A DNA stretch of 64,000 nucleotides from Caldilineaceae bacterium (GTDB lineage Bacteria; Chloroflexota; Anaerolineae; Caldilineales; Caldilineaceae): contig JAJEBF010000042.1 in NCBI GenBank assembly GCA_022824025.1, forward strand, positions 248,001 to 312,000, in the 5' to 3' direction. Under the pieces are notes generated by a model that did no database searches, was not told the origin of the DNA, and worked only from the letters and a program-made list of their open reading frames with translations. Shown in pieces: positions 9,420-18,284 of the stretch. The first letter of the stretch is position 1, and the number at the start of each line of letters is the position of its first letter. Made by a program: the position numbers and the translations under genes.

Positions 9420-11111
9420 ATGATATCTCGGACCCAGAAGCCTGCCCGCGCCGAAGATAGGATTTCCCTCCAGTGGCCGCGCAAGCGGCTGCGCATGGAA
9501 CCCTCTCTGCCAGCTGCGCAGCAGTTGGAGTGCTTCTCGTCGCAACGCGCTGGCGCCAGCGACAGAGGGCTGCTCCTCTACGGCGACAATTTCGATGCCA
9601 TTTCCTGGCTGCTCGTCAACGGCTATGCCGGCAGCGTCCGCCTGATCTATATGGACCCTCCCTACAATTCGAACCGCGCCTATGCCAGCCGTATTCGCCT
9701 GCGCGGAAAAGGGCAACCCACGCTGGGGGAAACAACCGCGTACGAAGATATCTGGCAGACCGGCGTTTACCTCCAATTTCTGGCCGACCGCCTGCTCCTT
9801 CTGCGCCGGCTGCTCCACCCTGACGGCACTCTCTGGCTGCACTGCGATCACCGCATGCAAGCGCATCTGCTCTTGCTGCTGTCTGAAATATTCGGCCCCG
9901 AATCCCACCTCAACACAGTGTTCTGGCGCAGCCAGACCATGCGCGGGGCAAAGGTCCGCGCCCGCTTCTTCCCAAACAGCGCCCAGGCCATCCATATCTT
10001 CCGCGCCTCCCATCGGGGCAAGCCCGTCTGGAACGCGCCCAAGCGCGAAATCGTTCTCTCCGAGAAGGCCGCCGCCGAGCAGTACATGCGCGACGAGCGC
10101 GGCTTCTTCCGCACTTCAGATCCCGGCGCTTACAGCTTTGAGAGCCTGAAGGCCCTCTTCGATGACGGACGCCTGTACGCCCCCTACGGCGGCAGCGTCA
10201 TCGTCGACGAAGACAGCCGGAAAGTATCCGCCTCGAATGGCGGAAATATCGGCGTAAAATACTACCTCACCCAACAAGGCCGCAACCGCTACATCCTGAG
10301 CAAGCCTGTGGACAACCTCTGGGACGACATCGCCGGGCTTGGCACCGTTCCGGGAGAAGACGAAAACTACCCCACCCAGAAGACGGAAAGGCTGCTCCGG
10401 CGCGTCATAGAATCAGCCAGCCAACCTGGCGACCTCGTCCTCGACCCGTTTGTCGGCTCCGGCACAACACTGATGGTGGCGCAGCAGCTGGGCCGCAACT
10501 GGATTGGCTGTGACAGCACCTGGCGCGCATTGCGCACCACTGCCTGCCGCCTGAGCCGCTGCTGGCCCCCCCGGAATCCAGGCCCTTCTGCAACGGAAGA
10601 AGGCGCCAGTACCTCAAAACCCCGCGCTGACAACGGCAGTCTGGAGGCGGACGGGTACCGCATCCTTCGCCTCTCGACCGAAGAGTTCCTCCACCCCGGC
10701 GCCCACTGGCAGGAGCGGCAGACCAACGCCAAGGCCGACATCCGACTGGTGCGAGCCACCGACCTCCTGACTGTCCGGATTGAGGGCTTTCGAAGTCCTC
10801 AACTTCACCGCTTGGCTTCCGGCGCGCAAATATCGCTGCCGCGCGACTGGCGCCGCCAGGTCCGAGCCGTCCTTCTCGACTTTGACTTCGACGGCGAAAC
10901 CTTCCGCCCATCTCAAATCGACGCGCCCGCCGGCAGGAGCGACCTGGTCGCCGGCGCTTATTCCTCACCGCTGTCTAAGCGCCCCCCTGTCCCGGAGGGC
11001 GAGCCCGCAGACCAGACCGTCGCAATTCTGATCGTCGACGTTGCCGGCGAGGAGCATCTCTTCGTCCATCCGCTCCCGCTCCGGCAGTCCACCACCCAGG
11101 AGGATCTCTGA
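9420..11111 (+). CDS. orphan site-specific DNA methyltransferase, beta-class N4/N6 (Mod-like)
   Basis: This is an amino-methyltransferase for DNA adenine-N6 or cytosine-N4. Counting from ATG 9420, the catalytic motif IV DPPY is at residues 79-82 (YMDPPYNSN). The AdoMet motif I, DPFVGSGTT, is at 342-350. The order IV before I is the beta class, as in type III Mod proteins. Residues from about 380 to the 563-residue end form a C-terminal region I do not recognise. The frame is open from GTG 9357, but ATG 9420 is preferred because it lies clear of the upstream terminator. No restriction endonuclease or other defence gene is adjacent, so it looks like an orphan methylase or the survivor of a lost system. 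Confidence 0.88.
   Translation: MISRTQKPARAEDRISLQWPRKRLRMEPSLPAAQQLECFSSQRAGASDRGLLLYGDNFDAISWLLVNGYAGSVRLIYMDPPYNSNRAYASRIRLRGKGQPTLGETTAYEDIWQTGVYLQFLADRLLLLRRLLHPDGTLWLHCDHRMQAHLLLLLSEIFGPESHLNTVFWRSQTMRGAKVRARFFPNSAQAIHIFRASHRGKPVWNAPKREIVLSEKAAAEQYMRDERGFFRTSDPGAYSFESLKALFDDGRLYAPYGGSVIVDEDSRKVSASNGGNIGVKYYLTQQGRNRYILSKPVDNLWDDIAGLGTVPGEDENYPTQKTERLLRRVIESASQPGDLVLDPFVGSGTTLMVAQQLGRNWIGCDSTWRALRTTACRLSRCWPPRNPGPSATEEGASTSKPRADNGSLEADGYRILRLSTEEFLHPGAHWQERQTNAKADIRLVRATDLLTVRIEGFRSPQLHRLASGAQISLPRDWRRQVRAVLLDFDFDGETFRPSQIDAPAGRSDLVAGAYSSPLSKRPPVPEGEPADQTVAILIVDVAGEEHLFVHPLPLRQSTTQEDL
10687..10706. repeat. 20-bp direct repeat, copy 1 (inside methyltransferase gene)
   Basis: The 20 bases here recur exactly at 11116-11135, just after the methyltransferase stop codon. 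The shared core is CCACCCCGGCGCCCAC. Copy 1 encodes part of the unrecognised C-terminal region. Confidence 0.85.
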
Positions 11112-11115
11112 CCTC

Positions 11116-11135
11116 TCCTCCACCCCGGCGCCCAC
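11116..11135. repeat. 20-bp direct repeat, copy 2 (downstream of methyltransferase gene)
   Basis: This is the second exact copy of the repeat at 10687-10706. It begins 5 bp after the methyltransferase stop and leads straight into the TGACCAC tandem repeat. Confidence 0.85.
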
Positions 11136-11142
11136 GGTCCCC

Positions 11143-11172
11143 TGACCACTGACCACTGACCACCGACCACTG
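11143..11172. repeat. 7-bp tandem repeat TGACCAC, four units
   Basis: Three units of TGACCAC and one CGACCAC occur in a row, ending in TG. The reverse complement, GTGGTCA, is also the core of repeats at about 48131 and 50047. The element therefore seems to belong to a dispersed intergenic repeat family. Confidence 0.8.
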
Positions 11173-11232
11173 TAAACAAACGCTCAGCGCCCCGCTGCCA
11201 ACGCCCGCGCCGACGATTTCGGGCGAAAATGG

Positions 11233-11238
11233 TATACT
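11233..11238 (+). promoter_or_regulatory. -10-like TATACT just upstream of mutL
   Basis: TATACT ends 9 nt before the mutL ATG and no good -35 is visible. A transcript from it would start close to or at the ATG. A weak AGGA at 11241-11244 lies 3 nt before the ATG. Confidence 0.35.
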
Positions 11239-11247
11239 TTAGGAACT

Positions 11248-13302
11248 ATGGCCATTCAGCTTCTTCCTCAGGATATTGCCGCCAAAATTGCCGCCGGCGA
11301 GGTGGTCGAACGCCCGGCGAATGTAGCCAAAGAGCTGATCGAGAACAGCCTCGACGCCGGCGCAACCAACATTGAGGTCGAAATCAGGGAAGGCGGCAGG
11401 CGCCTGCTTCAGGTTTCTGACGACGGCCATGGCATTCCCGCCGCTGAACTGCCGCTGGCAACGCAGCGCCATGCCACCAGCAAACTCCAAAAGGCCGCCG
11501 ACCTGGATTGCATCACCTCGTTCGGTTTCCGCGGCGAGGCCCTCTACAGCATCGCCGCAGTGAGCCGCACGACTCTCAAGAGCCGTCACGCAGACTCTGA
11601 TGTAGGCGCCGAGCTCTGCATCGAAGGTAGTGCGCTGGTCCGCAATCAACCCGTCGGCTTGCCCGTTGGCACTGTCGTCACTGTCGAAAACATATTCTTC
11701 AACACGCCTGCCCGCCGAAAATTTCTGCGCCGTCCGACAACGGAGGCGGGCCACATTGCCGCCATCGTGCAGCGCTATGCCCTGGCCTACCCTTCCTGCC
11801 GATTCAAATTCGTCAGCGAGGGGAAACTCTCCTTCTACTCCGAGGGCACCGGTCAAGTTGATAGCGTACTGGCCAGCATTTACGGGCGCGAGAACGCTCG
11901 CCAGATGATCGCTGTCGGCCGCCCGGGCGCAGGGAGCGCCGGTCGCCGCGCGCCCGGTCAAGCAACCAGGCAGCCCAGTGAAGCCGGCCAATCCGAACGG
12001 CAGCCGGTTGAGGATGAGATCAGCTTCATGTCCGACGCGGCCGATACGCTCGAGCCCGAGTCCTTGCAAGCCTCAACCCGCCCCGCCCCTGCCAACCAGA
12101 ATGTCGGCGTCCTTGTCAGCGGCTATGTCAGCGCTCTTTCTCTTACCCGTCCCACCCGCGCCCAGATCAATCTGTTTATCAACCGGCGCTACGTCCAGGA
12201 CCGCAGCCTCACCCACGCGGTTGTTCAGGCCTATCACACCTTGCTGCCGGTTGGACGCTTTCCGGTTGCCGTCATTTTCGTCGAACTGAATCCAACTGAA
12301 GTCGACGTTAACGTTCACCCGCGTAAGACCGAGGTCCGTTTCGTCAATGCCAACAGAGTCTACAGCGCAGTCCAACGTACTGTGCGCCAGGCGGTGATCG
12401 AGAGCATTGGCGTGCCCGCGGTGCAGCTGGGCGCGGAGAACGAACCGCCGACTAGCGGCCGAGCGGCCGAGCCGCCCGTGCGATCACACGCGGTCGAAAC
12501 GAATCAGCAGCCTCTGTCCGGGTGGCTAGCTCGACGCAACGTCATCCTCGGCGCAGGGGGGAACCGCCAGCCCGCCACGCCTCTCGGACGGCCCCAAAGT
12601 GAAAAGTCCGAAGCAGAAACGCCCCGGGAAAAGCCCATTTCGCCGCCTGGCGCACCGGTAGCGCCCCCGCCTGCCGCCGGAACGGACGAAACGCCCCGAG
12701 ACGACGCCCAATCGCTCCCTCCGCTGCGGGTCGTTGGCCAGGCCGGCGCCATGTATGTTGTCGCTGAAGGCCCAGAGGGGCTCTACCTGATAGATCAGCA
12801 CGCCGCCCATGAACGAATTCTCTACGAGAAATTCATGACCCAGCTCGATAGCCGCGGCGGCGGAAGCGGGATCCCCCGCCAGGGCCTGCTGACCCCGATT
12901 TCACTGCACGTGGGCGACGCACGCGCTGGCCTCATCGCACAACACCTGAACAAACTGAACGAAGTAGGCTTTGTCATCGAGCACTTCGGCGGCGATACCT
13001 TCCTTGTGCGCGCAGTGCCCAATGTACTTTCCAATCAGGACGCCGAGCGGGCGCTCGATGACATCGTTCAAGGTCTGGCTGACAACCGTGACCTGGTCGG
13101 CGAGGAGCTGGAGTCCCGACTTGTGAAGATGGTCTGCAAGCGGGCCTCGATCAAGGCCGGTCAGATCCTCAGTGACATCGAAATGAAGGAGCTTGTGCGC
13201 CAGTTGGAGCGCTGCGGCGCCCCGCGTACATGCCCCCACGGCCGCCCCACGATGCTGCAACTGAGCGCGGGCGAATTGGAGCGAGCCTTCAAACGAACGT
13301 AG
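11248..13302 (+). CDS. mutL: DNA mismatch repair protein MutL with endonuclease motif
   Basis: MutL couples mismatch recognition by MutS to strand incision. The N-terminal GHKL ATPase has ELIENSLDAGATN (E32-N41 region) and GFRGEAL. A proline- and charge-rich linker spans about residues 220-270 and 395-490. The C-terminal domain carries DQHAAHERILYE (516-527), the DQHA(X)2E(X)4E metal-binding endonuclease motif, and CPHGRPT (662-668). This is therefore a nicking-competent MutL, expected where MutH is absent. The 684-residue length is normal. No mutS is in the window. Confidence 0.96.
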   Translation: MAIQLLPQDIAAKIAAGEVVERPANVAKELIENSLDAGATNIEVEIREGGRRLLQVSDDGHGIPAAELPLATQRHATSKLQKAADLDCITSFGFRGEALYSIAAVSRTTLKSRHADSDVGAELCIEGSALVRNQPVGLPVGTVVTVENIFFNTPARRKFLRRPTTEAGHIAAIVQRYALAYPSCRFKFVSEGKLSFYSEGTGQVDSVLASIYGRENARQMIAVGRPGAGSAGRRAPGQATRQPSEAGQSERQPVEDEISFMSDAADTLEPESLQASTRPAPANQNVGVLVSGYVSALSLTRPTRAQINLFINRRYVQDRSLTHAVVQAYHTLLPVGRFPVAVIFVELNPTEVDVNVHPRKTEVRFVNANRVYSAVQRTVRQAVIESIGVPAVQLGAENEPPTSGRAAEPPVRSHAVETNQQPLSGWLARRNVILGAGGNRQPATPLGRPQSEKSEAETPREKPISPPGAPVAPPPAAGTDETPRDDAQSLPPLRVVGQAGAMYVVAEGPEGLYLIDQHAAHERILYEKFMTQLDSRGGGSGIPRQGLLTPISLHVGDARAGLIAQHLNKLNEVGFVIEHFGGDTFLVRAVPNVLSNQDAERALDDIVQGLADNRDLVGEELESRLVKMVCKRASIKAGQILSDIEMKELVRQLERCGAPRTCPHGRPTMLQLSAGELERAFKRT

Positions 13303-13401
13303 CCCCTTCGGCGGCATTCCCTCGACAAGCCCGGCGCGCCCACTTGCTTCGTTAACACCCACAAAAAACGTATTCGTTTTTGGGAACTGTTTTCTCTGGT
13401 G

Positions 13402-13410
13402 TGCTATACT
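13402..13410 (+). promoter_or_regulatory. extended -10 promoter TGCTATACT
   Basis: TG-N-TATACT forms an extended -10 element upstream of the YdjM-like gene and possibly of the tig-clpP-clpX group. No clear -35 is seen. An A/T-rich hairpin (arms 13364-13370 and 13375-13381) lies just upstream. Confidence 0.45.
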
Positions 13411-13441
13411 GAACGGTGGCGCTCCAAAAAACAGCGGATCC

Positions 13442-14041
13442 TTGTGCCTGGCGTCTGAACCGTCGCGCACGTGGAAATCTGACGCCAGCTCAAAAACCAG
13501 GATTGACCCCTTGCTGGAATTCATCGACCAAGCCTTGCTGACATCGACGATTGGCATCGCCTGCTTCGCCATCGGAGCCTGGCTGGGTAGCCAGTACCCC
13601 GACATCGACAGATGGGCCCTCCTCCGCCTCCGCCACAGGTCGGGGGTGACGCACAGCTTTCTGCTGCCCTCCCTCCTCTGGCTGGGATGGTTTCTGTCCG
13701 GGATTCAGTGGGCAGACTGGTTCGTTGCCGGTTTTTCAGGAGGCGTAGGGCTCCACCTGGCCTTTGATCTCTTCCCTGAGAAGTGGCGCGGTTTCGCACT
13801 GATTGACGTGCCTAAATGGGGCCGCTGCACGAGAACGGTTTCCACCGCCTGGCTTTTTGCCAACCTGTTCCTGTGCGTCTTCATTTCAGTCTCAATTGTC
13901 CCCGTTCTAGGCCCGGCGGGCATTTTGGCCTACATTGCGACCTTGGCTGCCCTTTACTTGTACGGCATTATGGCGAAGAAGGAGCACTTCGCCGCCGGTC
14001 CTCTTCTGACCATCCTTACCTTGGGGGGCGACGCTCTCTGA
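13442..14041 (+). CDS. YdjM/DUF457-like membrane protein
   Basis: The product of up to 199 residues has about four hydrophobic segments and the signature PDIDRW followed by HRSGVTHSF. That Asp/His pattern is typical of the YdjM/DUF457 family, described as LexA-regulated membrane-bound metal-dependent hydrolases. The reaction is unknown. The start is uncertain. TTG 13442 gives the longest frame, while TTG 13511 begins just before the first conserved part. Neither has a clear Shine-Dalgarno. It lies between mutL and tig on the same strand and ends 37 bp before tig. Confidence 0.6.
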   Translation: MCLASEPSRTWKSDASSKTRIDPLLEFIDQALLTSTIGIACFAIGAWLGSQYPDIDRWALLRLRHRSGVTHSFLLPSLLWLGWFLSGIQWADWFVAGFSGGVGLHLAFDLFPEKWRGFALIDVPKWGRCTRTVSTAWLFANLFLCVFISVSIVPVLGPAGILAYIATLAALYLYGIMAKKEHFAAGPLLTILTLGGDAL

Positions 14042-14078
14042 ATTCCCAATTCTTTGAAATAATGAGAGGCAAAGTACG

Positions 14079-15554
14079 ATGACCTTGACCGTGACGACAG
14101 AACCAATCGAAAGCCGGCAACTCGCCATGACGATCGAGGTCGCTGACGAGCGCATCGATCAAGAGATGCGCAAAGCGGCCCGGAAAATCGCCCGGCAAGT
14201 GCGCATTCCCGGCTTCCGAAAGGGGCGCGCGCCCTTTCACATTCTTCTCCAATATGTGGGCCGAGAAGCGATAATCAGCGAGTTTGTCGATGACCTGGGG
14301 CAAGAGGTCTATAAGGAGGCCCTGGAGCAGGAAGGCCTGGAGCCGTTTTACATGGGGAGCCTCGACAACGTCGACATGGAGCAAGCGGTCCGCTTTCACC
14401 TGACGATTCCGCTGCCGCCTGAGGTCGAGTTAGGCGACTACCGCGGACTGCGCGTTGAAGAGGAAGAGGTCGAAGTCGATGAAGATCAGCTCCAGGAGCG
14501 CATCCGGACCATCCTTGAACAGAACGCCGAATACGTGGAGGCAGACCGCCCCAGCCAGTACGGCGATCTGATGACCATCGATCTGAGAGGCGTCGTCCTT
14601 GATAACGAAGGCAACGAGACCGAGACCGTCGTATTCGATGAAGAGGATTGGGACGTAACCCCCGATCAGGAAAACCCCATGGAGCCGGCTGGCCTGGATG
14701 AAGCGCTCTTGGATCTGTCGCCCAATGAGGAAAAGAGTTTCGAGATCGCATGGCCGGAAGACAGCCCCAGCATGCACGCCGGCAATACTGTGCGCTTCGC
14801 CGCAAAGGTGCATAGCATACAGTCTTTCGAGACGCCCACCGAGATGACCGATATGATCGCGCAGAACTTCGGCCCCGATTTCGAGACCGCCGCCGACCTG
14901 CTCGACGACCTCCGCCAAAACGCCCTGCAAGATGCGAAAGAACAGGCCGAAGTCGAACACACACAGAAAGTCTTGCAGGAACTGGTCGACATGAGCGAAC
15001 TTGCGTACCCGCCCATAGCCGTGGAAATGGAAATCGACAGAATTGTGCGCAATTCCGATATGCGTCTCCGCCAAATGGGGATTCAGGGACTGGAACAATA
15101 CCTGGAGATTTCAGGCCAATCAGTTGAGGAATATCGCGAATCCATGCGCGAGAATGCCGAAAGTTCGCTGCAAATCGAACTCACGCTGATAGAGCTTGCC
15201 CAGAGCGAGAACATGACAGTAAGCGACGAAGAGTTTGAAGAGCACATTAGCGGTGTGGCCGGTCCCTTGCCCGATGATCCGGATGAAGAGACGGCTAAAG
15301 CGCATACCGATATGCTCGAAATGATGCGCGCTGACCACAGTCGACCACAAATCGACAGCGAAATCCTTAGGGATAAGGCGATTCAGATGCTGCTGGCGAT
15401 CGCCCGCGGCGAGGATGTCCCCCCACCGAATGCCGAAGCCGTCGAATCTGAAGAGGCCGACGCCCCCGATTCAGATGAATCCAGCCCAGCCGTCGCTTTT
15501 GACGACCCTAATCAGGTTGAGGAAGAGTCCACATCAGCAGAAGAAGCCGAGTAA
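14079..15554 (+). CDS. tig: trigger factor, ribosome-associated chaperone
   Basis: Trigger factor binds the ribosome exit tunnel and folds nascent chains. The N-terminal domain has the ribosome-binding signature GFRKGRAP (45-52). A peptidyl-prolyl isomerase-like region (about 155-245) and a helical C-terminal arm follow. The last 50 residues or so form a very acidic, low-complexity tail (VESEEADAPDSDESS). That tail explains the length of 491 against about 430 in E. coli. ATG 14079 is supported by GAGAGG 9 nt upstream. The order tig-clpP-clpX is conserved widely in bacteria. Confidence 0.95.
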   Translation: MTLTVTTEPIESRQLAMTIEVADERIDQEMRKAARKIARQVRIPGFRKGRAPFHILLQYVGREAIISEFVDDLGQEVYKEALEQEGLEPFYMGSLDNVDMEQAVRFHLTIPLPPEVELGDYRGLRVEEEEVEVDEDQLQERIRTILEQNAEYVEADRPSQYGDLMTIDLRGVVLDNEGNETETVVFDEEDWDVTPDQENPMEPAGLDEALLDLSPNEEKSFEIAWPEDSPSMHAGNTVRFAAKVHSIQSFETPTEMTDMIAQNFGPDFETAADLLDDLRQNALQDAKEQAEVEHTQKVLQELVDMSELAYPPIAVEMEIDRIVRNSDMRLRQMGIQGLEQYLEISGQSVEEYRESMRENAESSLQIELTLIELAQSENMTVSDEEFEEHISGVAGPLPDDPDEETAKAHTDMLEMMRADHSRPQIDSEILRDKAIQMLLAIARGEDVPPPNAEAVESEEADAPDSDESSPAVAFDDPNQVEEESTSAEEAE

Positions 15555-15735
15555 GAACACGAATCCCGGCGCCTGACACTAACAGTTCTCTAACACAGAA
15601 TAGAGCGGCCCCTACATTGCGCAACGCCGGCAAGACTTACACTTGGGACTGTTTCCACCCATCAGGCCTCTGGGCCGCAGACCGACGGAGTTATCAGTCT
15701 GCCGCGAGTTCATCAGTCAAATAAGGGAGATCCAG

Positions 15736-16536
15736 ATGTTTAATCCGTTTGAAGGAAAGTTCTCGGCTCAGCCGCCGGAAACTGAGCACAAATCCGAGCC
15801 GCCAGCTTGGTCGGGCCTTCCCGGCGATCAGTTCCAGAACAGCGGCTTGACGCCTTCAAATATCGTGCCGATGGTGATCGAGAGTACGGGCCGCGGCGAG
15901 CGCGCCTATGACATTTACAGCCTACTGCTGAAAGAGCGCATCATCTTCCTTGGCATGCCGCTTTCCGATCAGGTGGCCAACCTGATGGTTGCTCAGCTCC
16001 TCTATCTGAACTCCGAGGATCCGAACCAGCCGATCCAGATGTTCATCAACTGCCCCGGCGGCCTCATCTACGCCGGACTCGCCATCTATGACACGATGAA
16101 GATGATCAGTACCCCCATTCACACCTTCGCTGTTGGCGTAACCGCCAGCATGGGCACTGTCCTTCTCTGCTCAGGCACCAAGGGCAAACGCTATGCCCTG
16201 CCCCACGCGACGATTCACATGCACCCGGCTGGCGGCGGCGCCCAAGGTTACACCGAAGACGTTCGCATCGCGCTGCGAGAGCAGGAGCGGCTCCAAACGC
16301 AGCTCTTCCATATCGTAGCCCAGCAGACCGGGCACGTCTGGCAGGAGATCGAGGAGATCTTCCAGCGCGACCGATGGATGAACGCGATTGAGGCGCGCGA
16401 CTTCGGCATCGTTGACGAGGTGCTTGGCGACAGCAGCGACATCGTTTCCGTCGTGGACGGGCAGGTCAATGTCCCCAACGAAAACGGCGCCAAACCTGCT
16501 GCCGCAGAGGCAACCGAAGGCAAAGGCGATTCCTAA
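15736..16536 (+). CDS. clpP: ATP-dependent Clp protease proteolytic subunit
   Basis: This is the serine peptidase barrel of the Clp protease. Counting from ATG 15736 (266 residues), the triad is S138 in TASMG, H163 in IHMH and D212 in QRDRWM. The 25- and 74-residue spacings equal those of E. coli ClpP. The loop after the catalytic His reads HMHPAGGG instead of the usual HQPLGG. There is a 40-residue N-terminal extension before VPMVIES and a 35-residue C-terminal tail. ATG 15736 is preferred over an in-frame start at 15643 because AAGGGAG lies just upstream. It sits between tig and clpX. Confidence 0.94.
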   Translation: MFNPFEGKFSAQPPETEHKSEPPAWSGLPGDQFQNSGLTPSNIVPMVIESTGRGERAYDIYSLLLKERIIFLGMPLSDQVANLMVAQLLYLNSEDPNQPIQMFINCPGGLIYAGLAIYDTMKMISTPIHTFAVGVTASMGTVLLCSGTKGKRYALPHATIHMHPAGGGAQGYTEDVRIALREQERLQTQLFHIVAQQTGHVWQEIEEIFQRDRWMNAIEARDFGIVDEVLGDSSDIVSVVDGQVNVPNENGAKPAAAEATEGKGDS

Positions 16537-16631
16537 CCCTACCCGGTTGGCGCCAAAGGGTATCGGGAATTGCCCCGTTTCTTTCGTACCGCTAGACCCA
16601 GGCCGGGGTCAGAAAAGTAACTGGTGACGCG

Positions 16632-18134
16632 ATGATCGCATGTTCCTTCTGCGGCAGAGAAGAATCCAAGACCCAGCGATTGATCGCCGGCGATGGCGGT
16701 GTCCACATCTGTGATGAATGCGTTCGACTCAGCGTCGAAATACTCGATGAGGAAGGTGTGGAAAAGGTTGGCGGACCGGCTAGTTCCGCCAACCTTTCCG
16801 CCAAGCGCGTGCCCAGTCCCCGCGAAATCGTCCACAATCTGAACCAGTACATCATCGGTCAGAATCGGGCGAAAAAGGTACTGTCGGTCGCGGTCTACAA
16901 TCATTACAAGCGCATCTTCGGCAGCAGCGGAGCCGGGGCCCAGCGGTGGCGGCAGAGCCAGCTTGCCCAAGACGGCCAGAGCGCCTTATCCGAACCCTCC
17001 GACGAAACTGATATAGGGTCAATGTCCGGCGTACCGGCCGCCGAAGAGGACATGGTGGAGCTTGCCAAGAGCAACGTTCTCCTCATCGGCCCTACCGGCA
17101 GCGGCAAGACGCTCATGGCCCAGATGCTTGCCAAGCTCCTCGACGTCCCATTCACCATCGCCGATGCGACCAGCCTTACAGAGGCCGGTTACGTGGGGGA
17201 AGATGTTGAGAGTCTGCTCGTTGGCCTGCTGCAGGCGGCAGACTGGGACGCGGACCGGGCCGCCTGCGGCATCGTCTACATTGACGAAATCGACAAGATT
17301 GCCCGCAAAGCAGGTGACAATCCCAGCATCACTCGCGACGTAAGCGGGGAGGGCGTCCAGCAGGCATTGCTGAAAATTGTTGAAGGCACGACTGTAAACG
17401 TGCCCCCCAGCACGGGCCGCAAACACCCCCAGCAGGAATTCATCCCACTCGATACCCGCAATATCCTGTTCATTCTGGGCGGGGCATTTGTCGGCTTGGC
17501 GGAGATGGTGCGCAGAAGAATGCGACGCCGGGCCGGCCTTGGCTTCGTTGACAACGAAGCCGAACTTGACCCGATCAGTTGGACTGCGGATGAGGAGGAT
17601 ATCGACGAGCAACCGCTTCCGGAAGAGCTCACCGAGCGCCAGCGCGAACTGAGAATCCGCCGCCTCGAAAAAGAAGGGAGGGACGAAAGCCGCCTCCTCC
17701 AGCAGGCGATGCCGGACGACCTGCTCCATTACGGCCTGATCCCGGAGTTTGTCGGCCGCGTCCCGGTCGTCGTCAGTCTCGACGCGCTCGACCGCGAGAC
17801 CCTCGTCGAAATCCTCACCAGGCCTAAGAACAGTATCGTGCGCCAGTTCCAGCAGCTCTTCGCCATGGACGAAGTGCTCCTGGAGTTTGAGCCAGACTCC
17901 CTGGCAGCCGCCGCGACCCAGGCCTATATGCGCCGCACCGGGGCTCGGGGCTTGCGCTCAATCGTCGAAGAAGCGCTGCTCGACGTTATGTACGAGATAC
18001 CCGGTCGCGACGAGGTCGCCCGATGTGTCGTGCGCCGCGAAGTCTTCGAAGTCGGCGCATTGCCGCGGCTGTACGGCGTTCAGGGCCAGCAGCTCCTCTT
18101 GAACGATGAGCAGGAACTGGACGCCGCGGCGTGA
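16632..18134 (+). CDS. clpX: ATP-dependent Clp protease ATP-binding subunit ClpX
   Basis: ClpX is the AAA+ unfoldase that feeds ClpP. The zinc-binding N-domain has C4, C7, C27 and C30. Walker A is GPTGSGKT (153-160), Walker B is IDEID (217-221) and the pore loop is GYVG (186-189). The ClpP-docking tripeptide is LGF (303-305), a permitted version of IGF. At 500 residues it is about 80 longer than usual. Two insertions explain most of this: one of roughly 35 residues between NHYKR and the Walker A (about 97-140), and one acidic/charged insertion after the LGF loop (about 306-358). It follows clpP by 95 bp. Confidence 0.95.
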   Translation: MIACSFCGREESKTQRLIAGDGGVHICDECVRLSVEILDEEGVEKVGGPASSANLSAKRVPSPREIVHNLNQYIIGQNRAKKVLSVAVYNHYKRIFGSSGAGAQRWRQSQLAQDGQSALSEPSDETDIGSMSGVPAAEEDMVELAKSNVLLIGPTGSGKTLMAQMLAKLLDVPFTIADATSLTEAGYVGEDVESLLVGLLQAADWDADRAACGIVYIDEIDKIARKAGDNPSITRDVSGEGVQQALLKIVEGTTVNVPPSTGRKHPQQEFIPLDTRNILFILGGAFVGLAEMVRRRMRRRAGLGFVDNEAELDPISWTADEEDIDEQPLPEELTERQRELRIRRLEKEGRDESRLLQQAMPDDLLHYGLIPEFVGRVPVVVSLDALDRETLVEILTRPKNSIVRQFQQLFAMDEVLLEFEPDSLAAAATQAYMRRTGARGLRSIVEEALLDVMYEIPGRDEVARCVVRREVFEVGALPRLYGVQGQQLLLNDEQELDAAA

Positions 18135-18284
18135 CCCCGGTCCCGGGTCCTCGCGCGCATCGCTGAAGACCCGCAGGGCGAGAAGCCGCCCAAGAGAAAA
18201 ACTACGTTACCATCGCCTACACGCCGCTCCGGATACCGAAGCGACAGCGCTTTCTGATTCCTGAACGCGCCCCGAAGAGCTCAG

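Noticed and set aside
18132..18148. Terminator between clpX and mutY (GACCC/GGGTC palindrome)
   Set aside because: The stem is only about 5 bp with no U-run on either strand, too weak to call.
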